DNA of 64,000 nt from Furcasterigmium furcatum (taxonomy: Eukaryota > Ascomycota > Sordariomycetes > Glomerellales > Plectosphaerellaceae), in assembly GCA_001599815.1 (NCBI GenBank), contig BCIA01000001.1, positions 3,972,934 to 4,036,933 of the forward strand. Direction: 5' to 3'. This document shows positions 43,635 through 54,606 of the stretch, in pieces; position 1 is the stretch's first letter; the number at the start of each line of letters is the position of its first letter. The notes beneath the pieces were generated by a model, which was not told the origin of the DNA, made no database searches, and saw only the letters and a list, made by a program, of their open reading frames with translations. The translations under genes and the position numbers were made by a program.

Positions 43635-45129
43635 TCAGAGCATGGCACGGGGTGCCCGTTGCACCGACTCGATGACCTCCCTGGCTCCCTGCTCACCAGA
43701 ACACAGGGCGCCCTCCATGTAGCCCTTCCACTCCGTCGAATACTCGGTGCCTACAAAATGGATGTTGCCAACTGGTTTTCCATATACATCCGCATACTCG
43801 GTGTAGTGGCCGATCTCCGTGATGGGGGCGAGGGCGCCCTGGCTGAAGGGCTCGTGCTTCCAGATCTGGTCGAAGACCTCGATGGGGCGGAACGCCTCGG
43901 AGTCGGCGTCGACATTGAAGGCGGCTGCGACCTGCTTGATCACAAGACTGCGACGTTCGTGAGGGTATAATTCGGACCATTCGGCGCCCATCTGCCCATT
44001 GACGAAGCAGGTCAGAGCGTAGTGGCGCTTCTCATCGACACTGGTGTCGCGAGCCAGAGTAACAGGGCCGACGTAGCTCATGAAGAAGCCGTTGAAGCCG
44101 AGATCTCGCCACCAAGGCGTGTCGTAGCATAGGATGGCCTTGTTGTAATGCCCGAGCCTGGACGAATCCATAACCTCGCGAAGCCTGGGGGGCAACGCGG
44201 GGGAGATGTTCATGTCCTTGATCATGGCGCTTGGCACTGAGATGATGCACTTTCTTCCCACGAAACGCTGGTTCTGGGTTGTCACCACGGTGACCTGCGT
44301 CTGGCGGTGTTCGATGCTGGCAACGGGCGAGGAAAGGTGAATGTTGCTGCTCCCAATGAGGTTGGCGATACCATTGGCGATCTGCTGCGAACCTGGAATC
44401 GTCGTAAATTAGCCAGCCGTTTCCCAACAGAAATCAAAGAAAGAATGAAGCTCACCACCGTGGAATCTCTGGTAGTTGCCACCAGTGTGATCATCCGCAC
44501 GGATGGAGAACAACCCCCCGTTGCGGCGGCAGTAATCAATGTAGAAGGCCGCGGACTCCTGTGTTGACTCAACGCCGTGCATGACCTTGACCCAGAGGTT
44601 GATCATCTGGGCGGTCTTGGGCAGGGCGCCCAGCTTCCGAACATATTGGTCCAAGGTCATGTTGTCGTCCTCGACCTTCGGCGCCTCCCGCTTCAGGGAT
44701 TCGGTTTGGATGTGGTCACGAATGTACTCGAGGTTCTTCTTTTCTTCCGGCGAGAACTTCATGCCTGTATTAGTACATCGATACCAGATGGGGGATTGCG
44801 GATGGCCCTACCTCAGGCGTGATCCCAAAGGGGAACTCGATTCTGTCATCCTCGGAGACCTGCATCACTGCCCGTCCCTCCAGTCGCTGCGTGACCATGG
44901 GCAGTCCGAATTGATGGATGTACTTGGAGATCCTGCTTTGCGTCCTGTCGTTGACCCAAGCAGCCCCGAGGTCGGCATACCCGCGCCCAGAAGCCAGGGG
45001 AACGCTCCAGGTCTTTCCGCCAACACGGTCGCGTGCCTCCACAACGACGACTGAGAGCCCAGCGTGCTGAGCCACATACGCGGCCTGGAGCCCACTGAGG
45101 CCAGCTCCGACCACGACGACGTCAAACAT
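43635..45129 (-). CDS. Flavin-containing amine oxidase
   Basis: Family reaction: primary or secondary amine + O2 + water -> aldehyde + ammonia (or amine) + hydrogen peroxide, FAD-dependent. Three exons, 45129-44812, 44756-44456 and 44392-43635, 458 residues. MFDVVVVGAGLSGLQAAY is the FAD Rossmann start, followed by EARDRVGGKTW and DLGAAWVND. The C-terminal substrate/FAD region is FVGTEYSTEWKGYMEGALCSGEQ, as in fungal monoamine oxidase MAO-N. It lacks the covalent-flavin Cys context of animal MAO. The acceptor of intron 1 at 44757 (GAAG) is chosen because the nearer CAG at 44766 breaks frame. In-frame sequence extends to an ATG at 45267, but the start at 45129 fits the family. Divergent from the aldehyde dehydrogenase, which would handle its aldehyde product. 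Confidence 0.91.
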
Positions 45130-45761
45130 GGTGTGTTGGATGGAGTTGACACGGGGGGTTAGGACTGAGGGATGTTGTGGAGGTCCGGAGCAGGTACAGA
45201 ACAGGAGGATGTGTGCGAGACTATGAATGCAATGATGGGAAACAGAAAACCGATCCGCGATAAACAAGGTGAGGACCTGGTCTTTTCTTTCATTTCATGC
45301 CAAAGCTCCAGCTCCAGCTCCGACTAAATATCCGGGACCACTGCTGTCATAGAGCCAAGGCCTCATCCCACGATCCGTTGACGGCTGCAGGAGGCTAGTG
45401 CATCTCGGCAGAGTCTGGAAGCTCTCGGAGTCCACATTGTCAACGAGACTTACTCCTCGTAGCAAAATGAATGAGAGACTCCGAGGAGAAGTGACAGGTT
45501 TGTCGAAGGTCTCGAGGGGCACTTCTGCGGGTGTCGACTCGAGACTTTGCCCGATTTGGCAATCAGAATGAGAGACGTGACCCCCACCCCCGACTTGGGG
45601 GGTGATCCTGGCAAAGGGGGCACCATCGTGCTACGCACCATCTGGACCAACATCAAGTAAAACGCACGGCTCGGCCGAGCGAAGATCAGTTATTTGGGAC
45701 ATGAGTTGCCCCAGACTTCGCCTGATATCTCGTCCCTACTCTCCTGTGTGTATTTGGTTCC
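45130..45761. promoter_or_regulatory. Bidirectional promoter of amine oxidase and aldehyde dehydrogenase
   Basis: 632 bp between divergent start codons. It contains an 11-bp direct repeat GAATGAGAGAC at 45469-45479 and 45566-45576, and an inverted pair CGGAGTC (45426-45432) / GACTCCG (45477-45483) whose CGG/CCG ends are the type read by Zn2Cys6 proteins. Function is inference. Confidence 0.4.
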
Positions 45762-47374
45762 ATGACAGACGAGGCCATGGCCACTCAAGTTCCCATCCAG
45801 AGCCGCGAGCTTCTCGAAACAAGAGGCCTGATTGCAGGCGAATGGAGGACCGCGAAGGACCAAAAGACCTTTCCCGTTTACGAACCATCTTCTGGAGATG
45901 TGCTGCGACAGTGCTCTGACCTTGGCCGCGATGAGTTCCTCGAAGCTATCGATAGCGCATATACAGGGTACCGGGAGTTCTCCAAGTCCACGACGGCCAA
46001 GGAAAGGGGTGCGCTTCTGAGAAGATGGCACGAGCTGATGATGGCCAACGTTGAAGATTGTACGTTCATCCCTATCCACGAAGGAAAAAATCAGTCTGAC
46101 GGTCGCTTCCTGCCTGCAGTGGCTATTATCTTGTCCCTGGAGAATGGCAAGACCTTAGCTGAGGCCCGGGGCGAAGTGACCTTCGCGGCATCATTCGCAG
46201 CTTGGTTCGCCGAAGAAGCTACACGTAGCTACGGCGACGTGATCCCGTCGTCCTTCAAGAACACCACGGTGATCACTATAAAGGAGCCCGTGGGAGTGTG
46301 CGGGATCATCACGCCGTGGAACTTCCCGGCAGCCATGATCACTCGCAAGATAGCGCCTGCGTTTGCTGCCGGATGCTCCGTGGTGATCAAACCGCCCAGC
46401 GAAACCCCGTTCACTGCTCTGGCCCTGGCGAAACTGGCTCTCGAGGCCGGAATACCTCCGAACATCATCCATGTCGTGCCTACCACGGATCTTCAGGCGG
46501 CGTCGGAGCTGGCGACTCATCCCAAGATTGCGAAGTTGAGCTTTACGGGGTCAACGAGGGTCGGCAAGCTGCTAACCAAGCTGGCTGCGGGAACGATGAA
46601 GAAGGTCAGCATGGAGCTCGGTGGCAATGCTCCCTTCATTGTGTTTGAGGATGCCAACCTGGACCTTGCGGTCGAGGGCGCTCTCGTCTGCAAGTTTAGG
46701 TGCTCCGGGCAAACTTGCGTGGTAAGTCCATCGTCGAGAGACAGACTTTGCAAATGTTCTTTCCAATGCTGACAATGCAACGTCAGTGCGCAAACCGCTT
46801 CTTCGTGCAAGAATCGATCGTCGACAAGTTTGCAGAGAAGCTGGTCGAACGTGTCAAGGCCATGAAGCTCGGCAAGGGCATCGAGCCCGGCACAACCCAC
46901 GGCCCGCTGGTCAGCGAAGCAGCGGTCCGGAAGGTAGACGGCCAGGTTCAGGATGCCCTCTCCAAGGGCGCGGTGCTCTTGACTGGAGGCAAAGCCCCGG
47001 ACCGCAACGGCTACTTCTATGAGCCGACTGTCATCGCAAAGGCCTCGAAAGAGATGGAGGTCGCAGTCGACGAGACCTTTGGTCCTCTCGCCGCGATCTT
47101 CCCCTTCCAGACAGAAGAGGAAGTCATCGAGCTTGCAAACAGCACTGATCTCGGGCTAGCGGGCTACTTCTTCACGAAGCAGCTCGGCCGTGCCATGAGA
47201 GTAGCGAAGGCTCTCGAATGCGGGATGGTCGGGGTGAACGTCGGCTTCATGACGGCTGTCGAGGCTCCATTCGGGGGTATGAAGGAGAGTGGTATTGGTA
47301 TTGAAGGGAGCAAGTATGGTATCTCCGAGTACCAGAACGTCAAGGGCGTCACATTTGGCAACCTTGATGATTAG
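45762..47374 (+). CDS. Aldehyde dehydrogenase, succinate-semialdehyde type
   Basis: NAD(P)-dependent oxidation of an aldehyde to its acid; the closest family is succinate-semialdehyde dehydrogenase of the GABA route. Three exons, 45762-46059, 46120-46721 and 46787-47374, 495 residues. Motifs: GIITPWNFPAAMITRKIAPA, SFTGSTRVGKLL, catalytic Glu about residue 265 in MELGGNAPF, and catalytic Cys about residue 299 in SGQTCV. Intron 2 falls directly after that CV. The C-terminal GIEGSKYGISEYQNVK is typical of GabD-like enzymes. A second ATG at 45777 is an alternative start. Head to head with the amine oxidase, which makes aldehydes from amines, so the two likely act in sequence. Confidence 0.93.
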
Positions 47375-47395
47375 AATTGATGAATTTTGTCGCGT

Positions 47396-47481
47396 GGCTG
47401 AAAAGATGCTCCAAAGTGGAGGTGAGAGGTCGTCGCGGGGCTGAAAAGATGCTCCAAAGTGGAGGTGAGAGGTCGTCGCGG
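47396..47481. repeat. 43-bp tandem duplication
   Basis: Two adjacent identical units (47396-47438 and 47439-47481), each starting GGCTGAAAAGATGCTCC. The unit lies just after the aldehyde dehydrogenase stop and before SKI3. Its length is not a multiple of three, fitting a non-coding position. Confidence 0.9.
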
Positions 47482-47809
47482 GGCGGCTGACTAAGCCACA
47501 CGTTTTGCCCCACGTCGGGCGTCATTGAGGGTGTTCGTTCCTGCCTGCGCCTGTAGCCTCAAAGCAAGCGACGCTTCCTGCGCAACACAACAAACGTTCG
47601 CGCCAGCGGCTTTTCTTCTCCGTCTTCAACCCCGAGCCTTGACGGCAACCCACGATCACTCCCTCAACCCAGACGCTGCTAGTCGGTGCTCTACGAGTCG
47701 GACATCTTGCGCTTTCCTTCCATCTGTCCGTGTCATTAGGCTGCGCTTCGGTCACTATCCCTCATCTCATGAAGCACCGCGGCAGGCTTCATTCTACAAC
47801 CTTTCGATC

Positions 47810-50800
47810 ATGTCGAGTAAAGCCCAGCTCAAGTCGATCGCCGACTCTGTCAAGCAGTCCAAATGGGACGATGTGATACAGAAAGCGAGGGACTTCCTGG
47901 AGAGGGACGCCAAGAGTCATCAAGCGTACGACCCCTCGCTCATCCCGTCTCGCACCATGCTGACCACACGTAGTAACCTCTTCCTGGCCTTCGCTCTGGA
48001 CAAGAAGAACAGGCTTGACGAGGCCGAGAAGGCCTACAAAGACGCCGCAGCCATCAAGCCTCAGGATAGTCAAGCGTGGCAGGGCCTCATCAAGCTCTAC
48101 GAGAAGCAGGGCTCACAGAAGGTCTCAGCCTACCAGCATGCCGCCGTGACCCTGGCCGCTATATGGCGCGACGCCGACGACATGTACAAGTGCCAGGACA
48201 CTATTGACAAGTTCATCGATTTTGTCAAGGCGCAGGGCGATCGCACACAACTCGTCGAAGCCCTCACCGTCATTCTGCCCGACAGCCCATTGTACCCTGC
48301 CCTGGAAGGGCGTGTGCCTCACCCTGCCAAAACGTTCGACACCATTGCTCAGATAACCGAGACCGAGGAGAAGAAGCGCATCAATACTCTCATCGGTGAG
48401 AGACGAACCAGGATCGGCGCAAGGGTCAGTGAGGTCACCCTCGAGGTGAAGCGCGAGGTTTGGGGTAAAAGCCAGCTCGCCCACCTCTTCCAGCAGCTCA
48501 TCAACTGGACAACAGACGATGAAATACGTCGAAAGTATGAAGAGAAGCTCTTGCTGTGGTGGCACGAGTGGCTTCTGGTCGCGAAAGTGGGCAAAGAAAA
48601 GGCCGATGCGCTCCAAATCGTCCTTCAGTTGGCTCTGGATATGGTCATCATCAAGCACCCCTTCCGACTCGCTTGGGACATCGCCATCAACTGGAAGGAC
48701 GGCGCCGAGATCCGAGAGTGGGATGTCAACATGCTGCGAGACTACTGCACATTCTTCCCCGAGAGCGACCTTTACAAGGTCATCACCGGATACCTTACCA
48801 GCGACATATCTCCGTTCCCGAAACAAGCCCCCGCCGCTTCGAACGATATGGAAGCGAGCTCGGAAGACGAGAGCGAAGATGACGATGGGGGCGGCGTTTC
48901 GATGGTTCCCCTGACGGACGCGGACAGGCTGATTATGATGACGGACGGCATCGCTACGAGTGAATCCCTCTTCGCCTATCGCCTGATGGGTGCGTACTAC
49001 GAGCACCTGGAGGAACACGAGAGCAATGCCGAGCTGATGAGAAAGGCTTTCAAGTTCCTCGATGTCGAGCGCCACAAGACAGGCCTTGCTTTCCAGCATT
49101 CCGCAGACGCCCTGTCTCTCTTCCTTGGAACTGCGCTGGTCTTCTGGCAGTCTCCTCGCCATCATGCCGAGGCGAAGTCTCTCTTTGACGGCGTCTTGGC
49201 CCACGATCCCTCGTCTACCCCAGCACTGATTGGAGTCGGCTTGATCTACGAGGAGGAGGAGGAGCACGACGACGCAATCGACTTCCTTGAGCGCGCCGTT
49301 CAGAGAGACCCGAGTAACCTTCGGATCAAGACCGAAGCGGCTTGGGTGAAGGCACTGAAGGGCGATTACGAGACGGCCCGCTCAGAACTGGAAGCCTCTC
49401 TGCCATGGATCGAGAAGAAGGGCCAGGTAGCAAAAGAGCTGCTGGCGCTGACTCAGTTTAGAATCGGGTCTTGTATTTGGTACCTGGATACGTCCAAGGC
49501 GGCTCGCAAGAGCCGATCAGGCGCTTACGGGTATTTCCTCGAGGCGTTGAAGAACGACCTCAACCTGGCCCCCGCATACACCAGCCTCGGTGTGTACTAT
49601 TCAGACTACGCAAAGGACAAGAAGCGAGCGAGGAAGTGTTTCCAGAAGGCTGTTGAACTGGCCACATCGGAAGTTGTGGCAGCTGAGCGCCTTGCCCGAT
49701 CATTTGCGGATGACGGCGACTGGGACCGCGTCGAGCTGGTGGCACAGCGTGTGGTTGACTCGGGCAAAGTCAGGCCACCACCAGGATCGAAGCGCAAGGG
49801 CATCAGCTGGCCCTTTGCCGCACTTGGCGTGGCAGAGCTCAACAAGCAAGACTTCCACAAAGCCATTGTGTCCTTCCAATCCGCCTTGCGGATCGCGCCG
49901 GAGGACTACCACTCTTGGGTCGGCCTCGGCGAAAGCTACTACTCATCAGGTCGATTTGTTGCCGCCACCAAGGCCATTCAGAATGCACAGAGGCTCGAGG
50001 AGACCATCCCAGCTGACGTTCTCGGCGATACTTGGTTCACCAAGTACATGCTTGCTAACGTCAAGCGCGAGCTCGGAGAATTCGACGAGTCGATCGACCT
50101 CTACAAGCAGGTTCTTACGAGCCGTCCTGGCGAGGATGGAGTTGCCATTGCCTTGATGCAGACGCAGGTCGAAAACGCCTTGTACTCTGTTACAAAGGGC
50201 TTCTTCGGAAAGGCAGTTGAACTTGCTCTGGATACCGTCGAGTTTGCCTCCAAGGCAGAAACCAGCATCACTGTGACTTTCAACTACTGGAAGGCACTCG
50301 GCGATGCCTGTTCGGTCTTTTCAGCCGTTCAAAGCAGGGCAGTTGATTTCCCTGCCGAGACTATCTCCGAGATCATCCAGAACGGCGGCGATGGCGCGTA
50401 CGAAACACTCAAGGATGTCGACAACGTGGGCACTGGTGTTCTTTCTGCAAAGGGGCTTTTCTCCGAAGACGAGAAGCTCGGCGTGGACCTGACTAGGTGC
50501 ATCCATGCCACCATCCTCTGCCACAAGCGGGCAATCCACGAGTCTGCGGCGGACATACACGCGCAAGCTGTGGCTTACTACAACCTGGGCTGGGCTGAAC
50601 ACCGTGCTCACATCTGCCTGCCCTCTAGCATCAGGAAGAAGTCTAGTGTATACCTGAAAGCTTCCATGCGATGCTTCAAACGTGCCATCGAGCTCGAAGC
50701 CGGCAATTCGGAGTTCTGGAACGCCCTGGGTGTCGTTACCAGCGAAATCAACCCAGCTGTTGCCCAGCATTCGTTCGTACGAAGCTTGTACCTGAACGAG

Positions 50801-52123
50801 CGCAACCCGGCAGCCTGGACCAACCTCGGAACCTTGGCTATCCTGCAGAACGACTTGAAACTCGCCAATGAAGCTTTCACGAGGGCGCAGTCGACCGATC
50901 CCGATTATGCCCATGCCTGGCTTGGCCAAGGTTACGCTGCTCTTATGTTTGGAGACACTAAGGAAGCCCGAGGCCTGTTCACGCATGCCATGGAGATCGC
51001 CGAGTCCTCCTCTGTGTTGAGCCGGCGCCAATATCCCGTCTCCATGTTTGACCACATCTTGACCGCCCCAAGCAACTTGAGCATCACGTCACTCATCCAG
51101 CCTATTTTCGGGCTTGGTCAGCTCCAGAGCCTCAAGCCTCAGGATCTGGCTTATGGTCATCTCTCGGGGCTGTTCAAGGAGCGCGCGCGTGATAGTGCCA
51201 CGGCGGTCACGACTCTTGAACATCTGTGCGAGATTCTTGAAGCAGACTACGAGGTCACCGAGTCCCCGCAGTCACTGGCCCGGTTCGCCCTGGCAAAGAC
51301 GGATCTGGCCCGCTTGTACCTTGCTGCCGGCTCCTACGAGCAGGCGGTTGAGTGTGGCCAGATGGCGATCCAGCTCAGCGACGATGAGTCGGACAACGAG
51401 TTGGGCAAGGATGAGCGGAGGAAAGCCCGCTTGTCGGCTCACTTGACCGTCGGTCTGGCTCAGTACTACAGCAACGACGTGCAGGAATCCGTGCTTTGCT
51501 TCCAGGCTGCACTCGACGAGTCGGACGGCAACCCCGACGCCGTGTGCCTTCTTGCGCAGGTTCTCTGGGCCACTGGCGAGGAGGACTCCCGAGAAAAGGC
51601 ACGGTCCGCGCTGTTCGACGTGATCGACAAGCAGCCAGATCATGTCCAGTCAGTTCTCTTATTGGGAGTCATCGCACTCCTTGACGGCGACGAGGAGTCG
51701 ATCGAGGCTGTGGTTTCTGAGCTTCAGAACCTGCGCACGAACGACCACGTGCTCGCGTCCGAGCAGTCCCAGATCGGAGAGGTCCTGGGGGCCATGGCCG
51801 CCCTGGGAGTCAATGAGGCGGATGCCACCGATGATATCGATCCCGAGGTGATGGCACAGATTCAGACAGACATCAAGCTGTATCCCCATCTCCCTCACGG
51901 ATGGTCCAAGCTGGCCGCGGTGACGGGCGAGGATTACCCGGCAGACATGGCTCTGAAGGTGGCACTCAAGGCGGTGCCACCCAGGGGCACCCTGGGGGCT
52001 GATGACCTTTCGAAGGCGTACGCGGGGACGGGCAAGGCGGCGGATGCGCAGGTCTCCATCATGTTGGCTCCTTGGGCTAAGGAAGGCTGGATGGCGTTGG
52101 GAGAGGCTATTTCTGGACGTTGA
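47810..52123 (+). CDS. SKI3: Superkiller protein 3 (TPR scaffold of the Ski complex)
   Basis: Ski3 is the tetratricopeptide scaffold of the cytosolic Ski2-Ski3-Ski8 helicase complex that feeds mRNA into the exosome for 3'-5' decay, including nonstop and no-go decay. Two exons, 47810-47925 and 47974-52123, give 1421 residues, the usual size. The 48-nt intron is a multiple of three and easy to overlook; removing it gives SHQANLFLAFALDKKNRLDEAEKAY, the expected first TPR. TPR units continue almost to the C-terminus (for example HAWLGQGYAALMFGDTKEARGLF). MSSKAQLKSIADSV is a typical Ski3 start. The frame is open 285 nt further upstream to an ATG at 47525, but that extension has no TPR character. 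Convergent with RMI1. Confidence 0.95.
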   Translation: MSSKAQLKSIADSVKQSKWDDVIQKARDFLERDAKSHQAYDPSLIPSRTMLTTRSNLFLAFALDKKNRLDEAEKAYKDAAAIKPQDSQAWQGLIKLYEKQGSQKVSAYQHAAVTLAAIWRDADDMYKCQDTIDKFIDFVKAQGDRTQLVEALTVILPDSPLYPALEGRVPHPAKTFDTIAQITETEEKKRINTLIGERRTRIGARVSEVTLEVKREVWGKSQLAHLFQQLINWTTDDEIRRKYEEKLLLWWHEWLLVAKVGKEKADALQIVLQLALDMVIIKHPFRLAWDIAINWKDGAEIREWDVNMLRDYCTFFPESDLYKVITGYLTSDISPFPKQAPAASNDMEASSEDESEDDDGGGVSMVPLTDADRLIMMTDGIATSESLFAYRLMGAYYEHLEEHESNAELMRKAFKFLDVERHKTGLAFQHSADALSLFLGTALVFWQSPRHHAEAKSLFDGVLAHDPSSTPALIGVGLIYEEEEEHDDAIDFLERAVQRDPSNLRIKTEAAWVKALKGDYETARSELEASLPWIEKKGQVAKELLALTQFRIGSCIWYLDTSKAARKSRSGAYGYFLEALKNDLNLAPAYTSLGVYYSDYAKDKKRARKCFQKAVELATSEVVAAERLARSFADDGDWDRVELVAQRVVDSGKVRPPPGSKRKGISWPFAALGVAELNKQDFHKAIVSFQSALRIAPEDYHSWVGLGESYYSSGRFVAATKAIQNAQRLEETIPADVLGDTWFTKYMLANVKRELGEFDESIDLYKQVLTSRPGEDGVAIALMQTQVENALYSVTKGFFGKAVELALDTVEFASKAETSITVTFNYWKALGDACSVFSAVQSRAVDFPAETISEIIQNGGDGAYETLKDVDNVGTGVLSAKGLFSEDEKLGVDLTRCIHATILCHKRAIHESAADIHAQAVAYYNLGWAEHRAHICLPSSIRKKSSVYLKASMRCFKRAIELEAGNSEFWNALGVVTSEINPAVAQHSFVRSLYLNERNPAAWTNLGTLAILQNDLKLANEAFTRAQSTDPDYAHAWLGQGYAALMFGDTKEARGLFTHAMEIAESSSVLSRRQYPVSMFDHILTAPSNLSITSLIQPIFGLGQLQSLKPQDLAYGHLSGLFKERARDSATAVTTLEHLCEILEADYEVTESPQSLARFALAKTDLARLYLAAGSYEQAVECGQMAIQLSDDESDNELGKDERRKARLSAHLTVGLAQYYSNDVQESVLCFQAALDESDGNPDAVCLLAQVLWATGEEDSREKARSALFDVIDKQPDHVQSVLLLGVIALLDGDEESIEAVVSELQNLRTNDHVLASEQSQIGEVLGAMAALGVNEADATDDIDPEVMAQIQTDIKLYPHLPHGWSKLAAVTGEDYPADMALKVALKAVPPRGTLGADDLSKAYAGTGKAADAQVSIMLAPWAKEGWMALGEAISGR

Positions 52124-52318
52124 GACGGCGCATGGATAGACCAGAGGCATGGATCGTGTGTGAAGAAACGAGTCACGAAAAGTACGGTGTCAAGCGATAC
52201 AGTGATAGAAATGAATTGGTCTGACCTTTTGGTCAGAGTATGGGTATCATCGTAAACTCCGTGGCACAACTTCCAGGTGACAGGTTGATGTCAAACAAAC
52301 AGAAGACACGATCGCCTG

Positions 52319-53077
52319 TCAGCGAGGCCTGTCCGCGCCCACAGCCTCTCTCAACCTCTTCAGCCTGCCCTCCACCCAAGGACGCTGCCAGGCCTCGACG
52401 CGGCCTCCAAGAAGGATACAATTGGTCGGATCAAGCAGCACCGTGCCCCTCGCAACGACAGTCCCCCTTTTCAGCACCATCTTCTCCCCGATGGCGGTAA
52501 CACCCACGCCGAGCTTTTCCATCCTCTTCAGCTCGATCCCGTAGACGTTCTGGCCCTTAAAATCCTGTAGCACAAGCCTGTGCGTCGCGTTCTTCGCCCC
52601 CGACGGTGCCGGGTTGCCTCCGCGGGACGCCGCAGACCGCGCCTCGCCCTGGGTCTGGTTCTCTGCGTCGCCTAGGTCCTGCGCGTCATCGTCCTCGCCG
52701 CCGGTGGGGAGGCGGATGATCTCACGGCCGCGGGTGCCCTCGCCGCGCTCGAGGGCCTCGAGCTCCTCGACCTGTTCCCAGCGGGAGCGGGTGAGGTTCT
52801 CGATGTCGAGGATCTGCACGGGTACGTCTGAGGTCAGGATGCGCTGGTCGACGTCCGTGCTGGTGATGTTGGGTGGGAAGGAGGCGTTTTTGGAGGAGTC
52901 GAGGAGGCCTGACTGCGTGAGGTCTGTGACCAGGAGCCGGGCTTTGGCGGTTGCGATGAGAGATTGTAGAGGCGGAGGAGGGTTCCGGGAGGTGGTGAGC
53001 GAGGTGAGCCACGAGGTGGAGGGGATGGGATGGTGAGTGGTCTGGAGAGCCTGGCGGATCTGGCTGGGGAGGTCCAT
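52319..53077 (-). CDS. RMI1: RecQ-mediated genome instability protein 1
   Basis: Rmi1 is the OB-fold partner of topoisomerase III and the RecQ helicase (Sgs1/BLM) that dissolves double Holliday junctions. The single exon encodes 252 residues. The N-terminal helical part (LPSQIRQALQTTHHPIPSTSWL) and the OB fold (DVPVQILDIENLTRSRWEQVEELE, later RLVLQDFKGQNVYGIELKRM) follow the DUF1767 plan; GVGVTAIGEKMVLKRGTVVARGTVLL is the conserved C-terminal half. A low-complexity acidic/Ser linker interrupts the fold (about residues 120-165), as in other fungal Rmi1. Divergent from VPS51. Confidence 0.9.
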   Translation of the reverse strand: MDLPSQIRQALQTTHHPIPSTSWLTSLTTSRNPPPPLQSLIATAKARLLVTDLTQSGLLDSSKNASFPPNITSTDVDQRILTSDVPVQILDIENLTRSRWEQVEELEALERGEGTRGREIIRLPTGGEDDDAQDLGDAENQTQGEARSAASRGGNPAPSGAKNATHRLVLQDFKGQNVYGIELKRMEKLGVGVTAIGEKMVLKRGTVVARGTVLLDPTNCILLGGRVEAWQRPWVEGRLKRLREAVGADRPR

Positions 53078-53509
53078 GGTGATAGTTCAGGGAGGACTTT
53101 TCATGCTTGATGTACTTCTTAGAAAAAGGCAGAAGGAAGGTTTGATGCTCTTGAAACCCAGCGGAAAAGTGAGTTGCTCGATGGCACGTGGCATGCAGTA
53201 CAGGTGAGGTGAGCTTAGCTTGGAGGGAGGGACAGAGGCGAGATGGTGCAGTGGGCCCCGGGTGCCCTGAAGATCATTGAGCGCCAGCGGTCGAGGTTGC
53301 CAGTTCGGGGCAGCTCAGACCCACAATATCCACTGGACCGGCATGGAAGCTCTCCCGGGCTTCCTTCAAGTTGCTGGTGCATCCAATGTTGGCAACTCTG
53401 TCCATCTCCATCCTCCGTCATCAGCATCCAACAACACAACCCGCTTGTCCCGACGCATGTACCGACACAGAACGATTTCTGAAAACACGGAAAACTCTAG
53501 AGCATAGCC
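53078..53509. other. Divergent promoter, RMI1 and VPS51
   Basis: 432 bp, no ORF supported; no TATA box recognised. Confidence 0.4.
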
Positions 53510-54482
53510 ATGTCTACAATTGCGTCCCCGCGTGATCCCTCCGCGACACCACTCTCCCGGCGCATCTCGAATCAGCCCTTGACACCAACCGGCTCCAATC
53601 GTCCGTCCCTCGACCTCCCCCGATCAGCAACGGCCTCTCCGGGCCCGAGTACACCCACTGCGTCGTCACTCTCAGCAGCATCGGCCGCAGCACCTCCCCA
53701 GAACAAGCGTGCCAACAGAGCCGCGCTCCGCGAATACTACAACCTCAAGAAGCAGCAGGCAGCCGCCGGGGCACCGTCTCTAGAGGTCACACAGCATTCC
53801 GAGGTGCCGGCCAGCGAACTCGATGCCACAAACTTCGATGCCGAGGCATACGTGCAAAAGGCCCTGGAGGGGAGCTCTCTGGAAGAACTGCTGCGACTCT
53901 ACGCTCGGGTGCTCGGGGAGGTGAGGGCGCTTGACGCCGAGAAGAAGGCGCTGGTGTACGACAACTACTCTAAGCTCATCTCGGCCACCGAGACGATACG
54001 CAAGGTATGTTCGGCCATCCTGGCCGTAGGCACGCGGAGAGGAACTCACACCTTCCTAACAGATGCGCGCCAATATGGATCCTCTGAATCCGATGGCATC
54101 GACCCTCGACCCGGCCATTGCCCAGATCTACTCCCAGGCCTCCTCGATCCGAGAATCCCTCCGACAGAACGTCCCGCCACCAGATTCAGAAGATAGACAA
54201 AAGGCGGAAGCTTTGGAAAAGCAGCGGAGGGCGAAGCAGCTGGCAAGAGAAGTGCTCGATACACCAGAACGCCTGCGCAAGCTGGCGGCGGAGGGCAAGT
54301 TGCTCGAGGCTAGGAGGCAATGGGAGATGCCACGGCGGCTGCTCGAGTCCTGGAAGGCCAAGGGCGTGGGTGGCAAGGATGTCACGGAATGCCTAGCAGA
54401 GGGCGATGCAGCTGTTGGGAGGACGCCGGTGGCATCGCCCTCGGTAGGCACAGACAGTGGGCGGAGTTCACGAGACGAGTAG
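53510..54482 (+). CDS. VPS51: GARP/EARP subunit Vps51
   Basis: Vps51 is a small subunit of the GARP tethering complex for endosome-to-Golgi retrograde traffic. Two exons, 53510-54004 and 54063-54482, 304 residues. After a Ser/Pro-rich N-terminus (about 60 residues) the family core is NRAALREYYNLKK, LDATNFDAEAYVQKALEGSSLEEL and LVYDNYSKLISATETIRK/MRANMDPL, the splice falling inside this conserved core and giving uninterrupted sequence. The C-terminal part is helical and charged, ending in a Ser-rich tail. Tail to tail with NIF3. Confidence 0.92.
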
Positions 54483-54606
54483 ACGGCGGCCATCTTTAGA
54501 TACTTGACGAAAATACCCATGCAAGCAAGCAATTTCAGCGCAGTCACCTACTTGACGATTTTAATCCATTTCATTCCTCTATACACCCTTGAGCCCCGAG
54601 CTCTGC

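Noticed and set aside
47525..47809. 95-codon N-terminal extension of Ski3
   Set aside because: Open by chance in GC-rich leader; not TPR-like, and MSSKAQLKS is the family-like start.
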